Shown here piece after piece: positions 8,010 through 16,702 of a stretch of DNA of 64,000 bases (within the stretch, counting starts at the first letter, position 1; the number at the start of each line of letters is the position of its first letter). This DNA comes from an uncultured Oscillibacter sp. Its GTDB lineage: Bacteria > Bacillota > Clostridia > Oscillospirales > Oscillospiraceae. The DNA lies in NCBI GenBank assembly GCA_910583785.1, contig CAJTZK010000011.1, forward strand, positions 285 through 64,284, given 5' to 3'. The notes beneath the pieces were generated by a model, which saw nothing but the letters and a program-made list of their open reading frames with translations, was not told the origin of the DNA and made no database searches. Both the position numbers and the translations under genes were made by a program.

Positions 8010-10059
8010 ATGGCTTGGACAGAGGCTCACGGGGAGCTGCTGCAAAAAACAAACCGGGAGATGGAATCTTACCAGGCACAGATGCTAAATGTCCCTACCT
8101 TAAGCCGGACCAACAACACTCTGCGGCCCACCGGGAGCACTATGTCCGCTACATCGCCACCCGTGAGGGTATGGACCGGCTTGACCCTGGCAAGGCCGCT
8201 CTGCCCGCTACTGGGAAACAGCAGAAGAAGGCCGAGCAGCTCCTCCGGGACTTTCCTTCCTCCCGGGAAGTGTTTGAGTACGAAGACTATCTCAACGCCC
8301 CTACCCGTGAGAATGCCTCGGAGTTCATCACATGAGCCATTGAGGAAGGCGCGGACTCCCTCGCTAAACGGGAGAACTACGTGGACTACATCGCCAAGCG
8401 TCCCAGGGCGGAGCGCTTCGGCGCCCACGGGCCGTTCACCGGGGCGGATGGTCCTCTCGTGCTCTTCCAGGTGGCAGATACAGCGGCCGCCCATCCCGTC
8501 CCCATCATTTCTCTGCGCCGGGAGGACACCGCCCGTCTGGGTTACGACAACGCCGGGATGATCTGATCCATGAGGCAGGGGAAACCCTGACTGCGCTCAT
8601 CCGCCAAATGCGGGAGGGTACGCTGGCCCCCCCCCGCATTGAACAGCTGATGCTGGAACTGGCGGACCGGCTCAAAATCGCCAAAGGCAAAAAGCAGTAC
8701 GGATATCTGCAAAAGCCGCTGAAGAATCTTGTGGACAAAATCGTGGATGAGGTGGAAAAGGACCCGCGCGTTGCCGCCGCTTACGGCTTCTGGTACCAAC
8801 TGCGGGAGGAGGTCCTGCGGACCTACCGGGACGATATGCCGAAGCGCGTCGGCCTCTCCCGGCAGCAAGAATTTAAGAGAATCAAAAATCTTGTAATTGG
8901 GGAGGCCATTCGGCTGGAATACGAAGCCGCTTCCTTCTCACCGTCAGATGACGCTGAAACGGAAGGCCCATTACCAGATTCGCCTCCTCCAGAAAATGAG
9001 CCGCCGGAAGCAGATTCCGACGAACCCGTATTTGAAATGCCGCCCCGCATAGTATGGAGCACTCGTTACAAAGAAGCCCGGTCGCTTCTGCATGGCAAGC
9101 GGAACACACCTCCAGATTCCGATAAAGCCTATACGCTCATGCTGGCGGAAGCTCAGTCCAGCAACGCGCTTGCCATGTTCAACCTGGGCCGGATGTTTGC
9201 GGACGGTATTGGCAAGGCCATTGACCCAGGGCGGGCCCAGGCAGGGTACGCCCAAGCCCTTGCCGCCTTTCAGACTGTGGAGCAGACGCGGCCGAACCGC
9301 TATGCAGAATACCGGATTGGCCAAATGTTCGCCTCGGAACCGTCACGGCACAAAACTACGAGGCGGCAGCTGAATGGTTCACAAAATCAGCGGAGACCGG
9401 CCTGTCCTATGCGCAGTACGCCCTTGGCAAGCTATACCGGGACGGCGGGACGGCGGCGCAAACCGATACTCTGGCTGTGATCTGGTTCTCCGAAGCGGCA
9501 GAGCAAGGCCATGAGTATGCCCATGTTCGGCCTTGGAAAGCTCCATCTAAAAAACGGGAGCATCCCCTCCGCCTGCCTCTGGTTTCATAAAACCGCTGAA
9601 CTGGGCAATTCATTGGCGCAGTATCAATTGGGAAAGCTCCTGCTCTCCGGCGGTAGCGTCCCAAAAGATGTGAAGCGTGCCCTCTACTGGCTTACCGCCT
9701 CCGCGAAACAGGGAAACCAGTTCGCTCAATACGTCCTCGGAAAGCTATACCTTCTGGAAAAAGCGGCTCCTCAAAACCAGGACGCCGCCCTCCATTGGTT
9801 CACGCTGTCGGCAGAGCAGGGTAATGAATATGCGCAATACTTTCTCGGCCACTTGGATGACTTCCGGGGGGCGTCCCTGACGGCCAGCGCCGCCCGGCTC
9901 CTGCATCATATGAGCCGGATTTTTCAGGAGCAGCCTCTCCCGGTTCTTCCTGGGAGCAATTTTGTGGACAGCAAGCTCCGGCGAAAGATTCAGGAAAAGA
10001 AGATTGCTATGGGCCATAAGCCAGACGATCATGAGGAGCAAACGATTGCAATGTGTTGA
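8010..10059 (+). pseudogene. MobP3-like relaxase with Sel1-like repeats, broken by frameshifts and a deletion
   Basis: A short frame from 8010 (MAWTEAHGELLQKTNREME) runs into relaxase sequence in another frame: AKCPYLKPDQQHSAAHREHY, YIATREGMDRLDPGKAALP, FEYEDYLNAPTRENASEFIT. A TGA stop (8333-8335) follows, then ENYVDYIAKRPRAERFGAHG and IISLRREDTARLGYDNA. These match the MobP3 relaxase N-terminus. The histidine-rich metal-binding core that should follow is missing. A central region resumes at about 8600 (LQKPLKNLVDKIVDEVEKD, LREEVLRTYRDDMP). At least five Sel1-like repeats follow (about 9150-9850; AQYQLGKLLLSGG, AQYVLGKLYLLE), with frameshifts near 9340 and 9515. The usual relaxase C-terminus ends it (ARLLHHMSRIFQEQ, LRRKIQEKKIAMGHK). 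Nicking activity must be lost. Confidence 0.8.
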
Positions 10060-10091
10060 GTATGGATCTTGTCTGCACACCGTTTATGTTG

Positions 10092-10120
10092 TTGCGAAAC
10101 TCCAGCGCTTCCCCTATACT
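10092..10120 (+). promoter_or_regulatory. Promoter of the sigma factor operon
   Basis: TTGCGA at 10092-10097 and TATACT at 10115-10120 are separated by 17 bases, about 97 bases ahead of the sigma gene. A second TATACT overlaps just downstream (10122-10127). Confidence 0.6.
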
Positions 10121-10216
10121 GTATACTGTCAACCATAGAAGCACCCGCGAAAAATAGTCCGGCCCTCTTGTCACAAACCCGCCCCATCCCGGTCTAACCC
10201 TATAGGAGGTATTTTT

Positions 10217-11062
10217 ATGGATACAAAAACAAACCAAGAGCTGTCTGCGTTAATCGGAAAAGCCACCGCCGGAGACAAGGCCGCGCTGGAGACGGTGCTG
10301 GCAGGGGTGCAGGATCTGGTATTCAACCTCTCCCTGCGGATGTTGGGTACCTTCCATGACGCGGAGGACGCATCCCAGGACATTTTGCTGAAAGTCATGA
10401 CACACTTATCCTCCTTCAAGGGGGAAAGCGCTTTCACAACCTGGGTATTCCGCATTGCGGCAAACCACCTCAAGGACTACAAAAAGCACATGTTCGCCCA
10501 GTTCCCCCTGAGCTTTGAGTTCTACGGGAACGATATCCGCAACGGGAAGATCCAAGACGTGCCCGACCTGACCCAGAATGTGGAGCGGGCAATCCTGGCC
10601 AAGGAGCTGAAGCTGTCCTGCACAAACGTCATGCTCCAATGCCTGGACCCGGAAAGCCGCTGCATCTTTATACTGGGAACCATGTTCCGGGTGGACAGCC
10701 GTATCGCCGGGGACATTCTGGGTATCACCCCGGGAGCTTACCGCCAGCGGCTTTCCCGGGTGCGGAAGAAGATGGCGGATTTCCTCTCGGAATACTGCGG
10801 TGAATATGGACAAGGTGTCTGCCATTGTACCGGCCGGGTCAACTACGCGATCCAGAACCACCGCATCGCTCCCGATCATCTAGATTTTACTGCCGCCAAG
10901 CCCAGCGATACCGCTGTGGAGGTGACGGCGGCCATGGAGGAGATGGACGGCTATTCCCAGCAGTTTTCCTTCTGCCGGACATACCAGTCCCCGGAGCGGC
11001 TGAAAAAGATGCTCCGGGACTTTCTGAACGGCCCGGCCTTTTCCACCATTTCGGAAGCGTAA
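10217..11062 (+). CDS. ECF-like sigma-70 family factor with C-terminal extension
   Basis: The protein has 281 residues. Region 2 lies at about residues 20-90 (RMLGTFHDAEDASQDILLKV, FTTWVFRIAANHLKDY), and region 4 at about 145-195 (FRVDSRIAGDILGITPGAYR). About 85 residues follow that ordinary ECF factors lack, starting with the cysteines of CGEYGQGVCHCTGR. The extension may sense a signal or bind metal. GGAGG precedes the ATG. The DUF2461 gene starts 12 bases downstream, so both are one operon. No anti-sigma gene is visible. Confidence 0.85.
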   Translation: MDTKTNQELSALIGKATAGDKAALETVLAGVQDLVFNLSLRMLGTFHDAEDASQDILLKVMTHLSSFKGESAFTTWVFRIAANHLKDYKKHMFAQFPLSFEFYGNDIRNGKIQDVPDLTQNVERAILAKELKLSCTNVMLQCLDPESRCIFILGTMFRVDSRIAGDILGITPGAYRQRLSRVRKKMADFLSEYCGEYGQGVCHCTGRVNYAIQNHRIAPDHLDFTAAKPSDTAVEVTAAMEEMDGYSQQFSFCRTYQSPERLKKMLRDFLNGPAFSTISEA

Positions 11063-11074
11063 GGAGACGGAACC

Positions 11075-11758
11075 ATGAATACGCAGATGATTTTGGACTA
11101 CCTGTCCAGCCTGAGCACCAACAACAACCGGGAGTGGTATCATGCCCATAAGGCCGAGTATCAGGCGGCCAACGCGCAGTTCGAAGAGCTGATCCAATCT
11201 TTGATCTTCCGGATTGGAGAATTCGACAGCGGTGTCCTCGGCCACGCGCCCAAGGAGCTGACCTTCAAACTAGTGCGGGACACCCGGTTCAGCCGCGACA
11301 AGTCCCCCTACAATCCCGCCTTCCGGGCGCATATCTCATCCATGGGCAAGCTGCCCATTCCCGTGGGCTACTATCTGATGGTGAAACCGGGCGGCCAGTC
11401 CTTCCTAGGCGGCGGCCTGTTTGCCAATATGTTCAAGGACGCCACCAAAATGGTGCGGGACTATATCTCGGAGCACGGCGGCGAGTGGGAAGCGGTCATC
11501 ACGGCCCCGGCGTTTCAGGAATATTTCACGGTTCAGGGTACGGCGCTGAAAAACGTCCCGGCCGGATATGAAAAAGAACATCCCCAGGCCGGGTATCTGA
11601 AATGCAAGAGCTGGTATCTGGAGTACCCGGTTCAGGATGAAGACTTTGCGGATAGTGAACAGTTCCTGTCCAGAGCGGCGGATGTCTTCCACCGGATGCA
11701 GCCCTTCAATGATTATCTAAATCATGCTCTCGCGGGCTTTCAAATGCCGAAAAGATAG
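11075..11758 (+). CDS. DUF2461 family protein
   Basis: The 227-residue protein matches the DUF2461/TIGR02453 family through NNREWYHAHKAEYQ near the start, FKLVRDTRFSRDKSPYNPAF in the middle and the central GGGLF. The length is typical. Members occur in bacteria and fungi without a firmly known role. It is co-transcribed with the sigma factor, which suggests a shared response. GGAGACGG lies ahead of the ATG. Confidence 0.88.
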   Translation: MNTQMILDYLSSLSTNNNREWYHAHKAEYQAANAQFEELIQSLIFRIGEFDSGVLGHAPKELTFKLVRDTRFSRDKSPYNPAFRAHISSMGKLPIPVGYYLMVKPGGQSFLGGGLFANMFKDATKMVRDYISEHGGEWEAVITAPAFQEYFTVQGTALKNVPAGYEKEHPQAGYLKCKSWYLEYPVQDEDFADSEQFLSRAADVFHRMQPFNDYLNHALAGFQMPKR

Positions 11759-11997
11759 AGGAAATCCACAGAAAGTAATATTCCCTCATTATCACGAAAC
11801 AAATCATTCTCAACTAGCAATAAGGGGCTGCCATGCAAAATCAGTGACCGTCTCATAAATTGATAAAATTGGTTTTTAGGTAATCTCAACTGAACACGTT
11901 ACAAGGTATTGTAATATAGCCCTTCCCATCGTCCGTGCCATTTGAACTACGCAAGTTATTCCCAGCAAAGGCGCAAGAACGTCTTCCTTCAAGAACT
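11759..11997. other. Intergenic stretch, nothing recognised
   Basis: The 239 bases between the convergent DUF2461 and tusA-like genes are AT-richer than the neighbours. I see no gene, no strong terminator hairpin and no repeat. Confidence 0.4.
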
Positions 11998-12240
11998 TCA
12001 AAACATTACCGTACCTCCATTCGGTCGAGTCCCCTTTGCCAATGTCAGCTTAAAATCTGTTTCTTGGGTCTCCAGCTTTACCTGATAACCCTGGGATTGA
12101 GTGTAGCGGGTAACGTTCTCCACCGCTGTCCGGGCATCCACCAGGATTTCCAGCGCGGCGGGAAAGTGATCCTTTGCAATCACTTTCTGTAGCATTACAA
12201 CAGGCATCGGGCAGGACAATCTCCTTGCGTCAATCATCAT
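11998..12240 (-). CDS. TusA-family sulfurtransferase-like protein
   Basis: The 80-residue protein has the TusA/SirA fold signature LSCPMPVVMLQKVI near the N-terminus, whose CPxP cysteine carries sulfur or selenium in relatives. The start ATG at 12238-12240 follows GGAGGC and overlaps the stop of the yedE fragment (ATGA). In Clostridia such genes sit behind the YedE selenium transporter as part of YedF-type selenium metabolism. The usual YedF has a second DsrE-like domain that is absent here. With its partner truncated it may be a leftover. Confidence 0.8.
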   Translation of the reverse strand: MMIDARRLSCPMPVVMLQKVIAKDHFPAALEILVDARTAVENVTRYTQSQGYQVKLETQETDFKLTLAKGTRPNGGTVMF

Positions 12241-12595
12241 GCTGCCTCCTTTCCACGAAGATGAAGCAGGTTCAGCGCAAGAAAGACAGCAAAGCCGATT
12301 CCTACCGCAAGCATGCCCGCTGTTCCAATACCACCTACCTGGTACATACCCTCCGCCACACTGTCTGGATCCCTGCCAGGCCAAAGCCGAGGGCCATGGC
12401 TACCTGTAATCATGCCCAGTACCGTCACCGCAGCATCACCGTTATCCTCTCCCGATAAAATGGGCTGGCGCAAAAGATAGCCGTCCAGCAGGATAGCACC
12501 CCAACCTGCCAGGACCATGTCCAGGAAGGACCAGAGGTGCTGGCTGTGAGCGATGGATTGAGACATCATAGAAAAATCGTAGTTCCTCATAACAA
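12237..12595 (-). pseudogene. YedE-family selenium/sulfur transporter, N-terminally truncated
   Basis: The last roughly 115 residues of a YedE-type membrane transporter remain: MSQSIAHSQHLWSFLDMVLA, GWGAILLDGYLLRQPILSGE, GDAAVTVLGMI. The membrane segment GIGTAGMLAVGIGFAVFLAL ends it. The usual CPLRQ is YLLRQ here, so the conserved cysteine is lost. The GSHGPRLWPGRDP stretch looks like a compensated frameshift of an original hydrophobic sequence. Upstream the frame runs directly into serine recombinase DNA, so the 5' two thirds were removed by a rearrangement. Confidence 0.75.
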
Positions 12596-13002
12596 TATTT
12601 CCCACTGGCGGATATTTGCCCGCTCGTTCTCCGCCACGAAGGACAGCACCTGCAGGACAATATCGCTGAGGAAGGTCCCCATCAAATCCCTCCCCCGGCG
12701 GGTATCCAGCAGCGGCATTCCAGCACGGCAATGTCGATCCCCTTCTCCTTGGTGAGCATGCGCCACTGGTCCAGGATTTCCTCATAGTTGCGCCCCAGGC
12801 GGTCGATGCTCTTGATGTAGAGCAGGTCCTCCGGCCTCATTCTCTTGACCAGGCGCATGTACTGCGGACGCTGAAAGTCCTTTCCAGACTGCTTGTCCAT
12901 GAAAATATTTTTCTCGGGAACCTCCAGCTCCCGCAGCGCGATTCTCTGCCGGGCCTCGTTCTGGTCCCTTGTGCTGACCCTGATGTATCCATAAATTTCG
13001 AT
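12596..13002 (-). pseudogene. Serine recombinase (resolvase) N-terminal fragment
   Basis: The minus strand from 13002 reads EIYGYIRVSTRDQNEARQRI, with the catalytic serine in RVSTRDQ. KSIDRLGRNYEEILDQWRML and KGIDIAVL follow. The frame then shifts by one base and continues MPLLDTRRGRDLMGTFLSDI and LSFVAENERANIRQ, where it stops. The DNA-binding half is absent. The codon at the expected start (13000-13002) is ATC, one base from ATG, behind the ribosome site GGGGAGG. So there are three lesions: a lost start, a frameshift and a truncation at the join with yedE. It may be a remnant of the recombinase of a mobile element. Confidence 0.8.
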
Positions 13003-13133
13003 TTTTCCCGCCTCCCCGCTAAACCTTAAATTGTTTCCCTACGCACCGTGATTCCAGCGTGCGCGGCGTTTTGCACACAGCCGCCCGCCCTTGTCTCACG
13101 CGGAATTTCCACCTGCGCGGGACGCTATTTTCG

Positions 13134-13181
13134 AAAAAAACGATACTCCCGCCCGCGTTCAGGCAGGGAGTATCGTTTTTT
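13134..13181 (-). terminator. Terminator after the 5'-nucleotidase gene
   Basis: AAAAAACGATACTCCC and GGGAGTATCGTTTTTT form a perfect 16-bp stem around a 15-base loop. A- and T-tracts lie on both sides, so it can work in both directions. It lies about 20 bases past the nucleotidase stop. Confidence 0.85.
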
Positions 13182-13201
13182 CGCCGTTCCAGCAGGCCGC
13201 C

Positions 13202-15112
13202 TCACCGCCTGCGGCGGAAGCGGCGCACCGCCGCCCGCGTAAGCAGAACCACGGCCAGCGCCGTCAATGCCAGCCCGGCGGCCGCAGCGATGGTAAACCC
13301 ATTGGGGTTTTGCACCAGCTCCACCGGATTCCAGCCACAGCGCACCTGCTTGCGCCCGTCGGGGGCGGCGTACCGGGCGTCTATCCGGCTCCCCATGGCC
13401 TGGAGATAGGAGGCGACGGCGTACCACTCCTTCACCTCGTCCCCCCGCGCGTCCCGGACGATATAGTCCTCCAGGTCCTCCATGCTGATGGGAACGCCGG
13501 AGGCGTCCCGGGGCGTGATGGAGATCAGGCCGAAGGAGGACCGCTCCGCCGCTCCCAGCATCTGCCCGCAGTACAGCCCTGTGACCACCCGGTACAGCCC
13601 CTTGTCCTCCACCTCGGATTCCACGCCGTCCCGAAGGAGGGAGGCCCGGTACACCCGGTTGAAAAACACCCGGTTTGTGTTATAGGCTCCCGCCACCCCC
13701 GACCAGTAGAGCCGGGCGGCGGGCATGAGCTCCGACACGGAGGCGTCCACCTCCAGAGCCCGTTTCACATCCGCCCCGGTGAGGTACACCGCCACCAGGG
13801 GATAGCCCGGAATCCCGTCCGCCCCAATGCCCAGCGAGGCGGCGTTGAACACATCGGACACGGTGACCTCCCCCACGGGGAGGCTCTCCCGGACAACACC
13901 TGACGCCGTAAGGGCCAGGTCCACCCGCTCCCCGGAAGCCTCCTCCGCCGCCCACTTGTAGGCGTCGGACAGGAGGTTACCGTAGGTGGATTCATGGCGG
14001 GCGCCATACAAATCCTCCACGGTGTCAAAACGGTAGGGATTGTGGACCAGGACCTGGTCAAAGCCCAGGCCGAAGCGGGAGAGGTACTCTGCTTCCACCT
14101 CCTTTTTGGCGCGCTCCACCCAAGCGGCAACCTTGGCATCCTCCGGCAGGGAGCCGTCAATGGGGATGAGCTGGTATCCGGTAAGGGCCGTCCCGCCGCT
14201 GGGCCTGTACTCCAGGGACACCACACCCAGGTTTTTCGAATACTCCCCGGCGGACACAATCCAGGTATTCCCCACTCGGATGGGCTGTTCCAGGGTGGTA
14301 TGCGTGTGGCCGGACACAATGAGGTCGATGCCCTCCACCTTTTTAGCTAGGTCGTAGTCCTCGCCTTTTCCCGCTCCATTGGTCCCGGAGTGGGACAGGC
14401 AGATAACCAGCGGCTGGACGCCGTTTTCCTCCCAGCACCGCTCCCGGGCCTCGTCCACCACCCGCTGGGCGGTCCTGGCCGGGTCCTGGAGCACCATGCC
14501 GGACATCGGGGCGCAGGCATCGGAATCCACGCCGGAAATTCCAAACACGGCGTACCAGATTCCGCCCCGTTCCATCAGCAGGTAGCTGGACACGCCATAG
14601 CGGGCAAAGGCATCCCACACCGCCTGAGCGTCTTTTCCGTATCCCTCCTGCCCCTGCCTGGGGGGCAGGTAGTTGGCCTCCACCAGGGCGGGCAGGGGGC
14701 CGCCGCTGTCTACGGCGGCGTTCAGCATTCCCGCCAGCCCGGCGGGACGGTAGTCGTATTCATGGTTGCCAAAGGTGGCCGCGTCATACCCCATGGCGCC
14801 CATCACCCGCAGCTCCAGGGCGGAAGCAGCGTAGGCCGTCTGGAAGAGGGACCCCATGGAAAAGTCGCCGCCGTCCACCAGGATGGCGTTGGGGTCCATG
14901 GCCCGCTGCTGGTCAATGGCGGTCTTGAGGCGGGCATAGCCGCCGTAGGTCCCGCCCTCCCCGTCACCGGAGGGGAGCAGGTGGGAGTGCAGGTCATGCG
15001 TAAACAGGATGGTCGCGCGGAAAACGGGCGCGCCGGAAAACGCGGGAACGGCCAGGGCAAGGGCCAGGACCATTCCCAGCAAAAGCGCAGCCAGCCTGCG
15101 AAAACCAGCCAT
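13202..15112 (-). CDS. Membrane-anchored 5'-nucleotidase/2',3'-cyclic phosphodiesterase family protein
   Basis: The 636-residue protein has a signal peptide (residues 1-28) and a metallophosphoesterase domain. Metal-binding motifs are FTHDLHSHLLP, VDGGDFSMGS, FGNHEYDY, CLSHSGTNG and VSGHTHTTLEQ. A 5'-nucleotidase C-terminal domain follows (about 345-560). A membrane segment and an arginine tail (RRFRRRR) replace a cell-wall anchor. So it probably works outside the cell, releasing phosphate and nucleosides from nucleotides. The ATG at 15112 is preferred over the TTG two codons upstream because AAGGAGGG lies at the right distance. Confidence 0.9.
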   Translation of the reverse strand: MAGFRRLAALLLGMVLALALAVPAFSGAPVFRATILFTHDLHSHLLPSGDGEGGTYGGYARLKTAIDQQRAMDPNAILVDGGDFSMGSLFQTAYAASALELRVMGAMGYDAATFGNHEYDYRPAGLAGMLNAAVDSGGPLPALVEANYLPPRQGQEGYGKDAQAVWDAFARYGVSSYLLMERGGIWYAVFGISGVDSDACAPMSGMVLQDPARTAQRVVDEARERCWEENGVQPLVICLSHSGTNGAGKGEDYDLAKKVEGIDLIVSGHTHTTLEQPIRVGNTWIVSAGEYSKNLGVVSLEYRPSGGTALTGYQLIPIDGSLPEDAKVAAWVERAKKEVEAEYLSRFGLGFDQVLVHNPYRFDTVEDLYGARHESTYGNLLSDAYKWAAEEASGERVDLALTASGVVRESLPVGEVTVSDVFNAASLGIGADGIPGYPLVAVYLTGADVKRALEVDASVSELMPAARLYWSGVAGAYNTNRVFFNRVYRASLLRDGVESEVEDKGLYRVVTGLYCGQMLGAAERSSFGLISITPRDASGVPISMEDLEDYIVRDARGDEVKEWYAVASYLQAMGSRIDARYAAPDGRKQVRCGWNPVELVQNPNGFTIAAAAGLALTALAVVLLTRAAVRRFRRRR

Positions 15113-15432
15113 AGGCAAGCCCTCCTTTTTGATTTAGGGTTTACAGCCCCGGCAGGCTGCCAGGCGGCATCCCAGTATGGATAGCCGCTCCCAATACCTG
15201 TTAGGCCCGGCAAACAGCCTGCCTTTTATTAACATTATCGGAAAATACCGCCAAAAATTAAGGTTCCGGCCCGCCGGGAATGACGCCTGCGGGTCCCCTG
15301 GTTCCGCGCCGCCGCTTCCCTGCCCCGCGGGTTCTCTTTCCGTTTCCCCTCTGCGGCCAGCATTCTTCAGGCGGACCCATGGAACGCCGCGGAAATCCGG
15401 AAGGGAGCGGCAAAAGCCGCTCCCTTCCGTGC
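15113..15432. other. Intergenic region between the nucleotidase and spoIVB
   Basis: No gene is supported in these 320 bases. A strong hairpin at 15401-15428 belongs to the end of spoIVB. An AT-rich patch near 15220-15260 could hold the nucleotidase promoter, but I found no convincing -35/-10 pair. Confidence 0.45.
15401..15428 (-). terminator. Hairpin after spoIVB
   Basis: GGAAGGGAGCGGC and GCCGCTCCCTTCC form a 13-bp stem with a 4-base loop just past the spoIVB stop. The following T-run is weak, so termination may be partial. Confidence 0.5.
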
Positions 15433-16443
15433 TCAGACGCTTTGTTCCGTTCCAGCCGCTTCCAGCATACGATCAATCAAAATTCCATATCCTTTGGTAG
15501 GATCGTTCAGGAGAACGTGGGTCACCGCTCCTACAAGGGTTCCGTTCTGGAGAATCGGGCTTCCCGACATTCCCTGTACAATCCCTCCCGTGGCTTCCAG
15601 CAGCGCCGGATCTATAACGGAGAGAACCAGGTCCCGTCCATCCGCCGAGGCGGAGGCCACCTTCAAAATTTCAATATCATACTCCTCCACCTGGTCTCCC
15701 TGGACGTTGGCCAAAATCGTGGCCGGGCCCGGCAGGGCCGTCCCGGTGGGAAGCGCCGCCCCCGCCTGGGGGGCCTCCTCCAATGTTCCGAAAATGCCGC
15801 TTCCAGTGTTGGCGTACAGCGGCCCCAGGTCGCCTGCCAAATCAAAATCGCCCCGCAGCTCCCCGGCGGAACCCGCCTCGCCCCGCTTCACCGCCTTGAC
15901 GGTAGAGGGCAGGATGGAACCGTTGGAGAAGGGCATCAGCAACGCCGTGTCCGTATCCGTGACGCCGTGGCCCAGCGCTCCAAAAACTCCGGTGGCCGGG
16001 TCATACCAGGTCATGGTGCCGATGCCCGCCATGCTGTCCCGGACCCAGGCCCCAATGCAGTAGACGCCCTGGTCATTCTGAGCGGGTTCCACCGACAGCG
16101 TCACGCTGTCCCCCGCCCGGTCGATCTGCAAATTTGAGGCGCCGCCGCCGTTCCGTTGCAGAAGGGACTGGAACTGCTCCGTGGAGGTCACGGCGTCTCC
16201 GCCGCATTTGACGATGACGTCCCCAGTGCGGAGGCCGCACTCCCGGGCGGGAGTTCCGCCGTCGGTGAGCTTCACCACCACCACGCCCCGGGAGAAGAGC
16301 TTAATGCCCACCGTGTGCCCCACCGGGACCAGCATCCGGGGCTCCACCGCCTTTACCCTTCCCCCGGCGCACAGCAAAAACGCAAGCGCCAGCGCCGCCC
16401 CGGCGCCCAGCGCCCGCCTCGCGAATCGTGAAGGTCCATACAA
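15433..16443 (-). CDS. spoIVB: SpoIVB sporulation serine peptidase
   Basis: The protein has 336 residues, shorter than the roughly 425 of Bacillus subtilis. It has a signal-anchor segment (about residues 9-28), a PDZ domain (about 45-120) and an S55 peptidase domain. That domain shows GALGHGVTD, with the probable catalytic His at 159, and GMSGSPILQNGTLVGAVTH, with the catalytic serine at about 293. In spore formers this protease is secreted by the forespore and triggers pro-sigma-K processing by cutting SpoIVFA. The likely start is TTG with GGAAAGGGG ahead of it. No spo0A lies next to it in this window, unlike in many Firmicutes. Confidence 0.92.
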   Translation of the reverse strand: MYGPSRFARRALGAGAALALAFLLCAGGRVKAVEPRMLVPVGHTVGIKLFSRGVVVVKLTDGGTPARECGLRTGDVIVKCGGDAVTSTEQFQSLLQRNGGGASNLQIDRAGDSVTLSVEPAQNDQGVYCIGAWVRDSMAGIGTMTWYDPATGVFGALGHGVTDTDTALLMPFSNGSILPSTVKAVKRGEAGSAGELRGDFDLAGDLGPLYANTGSGIFGTLEEAPQAGAALPTGTALPGPATILANVQGDQVEEYDIEILKVASASADGRDLVLSVIDPALLEATGGIVQGMSGSPILQNGTLVGAVTHVLLNDPTKGYGILIDRMLEAAGTEQSV

Positions 16444-16644
16444 TCAAATCACCCCTTTCCTTTGCCTGGCCGGAGGGGCGTCCCGGGAAACATTGGTTTC
16501 CACTTTTCCCCAAACGCCCGCAAGCCGCCACGGAATCTCCGCGCTCCGGCCCGCTTATCATTTGCGGAAAACGGCGATTCACCACAAGCAAAAAGCGGCA
16601 GCGCGCCCATGGCGGCGCTTGCCTATTCCGGTGTCCCAAGGCGC

Positions 16645-16678
16645 GAAAAAGACCCCGGAGGCAAACGCCTCCAGGGCC
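16645..16678 (-). terminator. Terminator of ftsZ and the dcw cluster
   Basis: CCCTGGAGGC and GCCTCCGGGG form a stem on the minus strand followed by TCTTTTT, about 25 bases past the ftsZ stop. Confidence 0.8.
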
Positions 16679-16702
16679 TTCCAGGTTTTTCTTGAAACTG
16701 GG

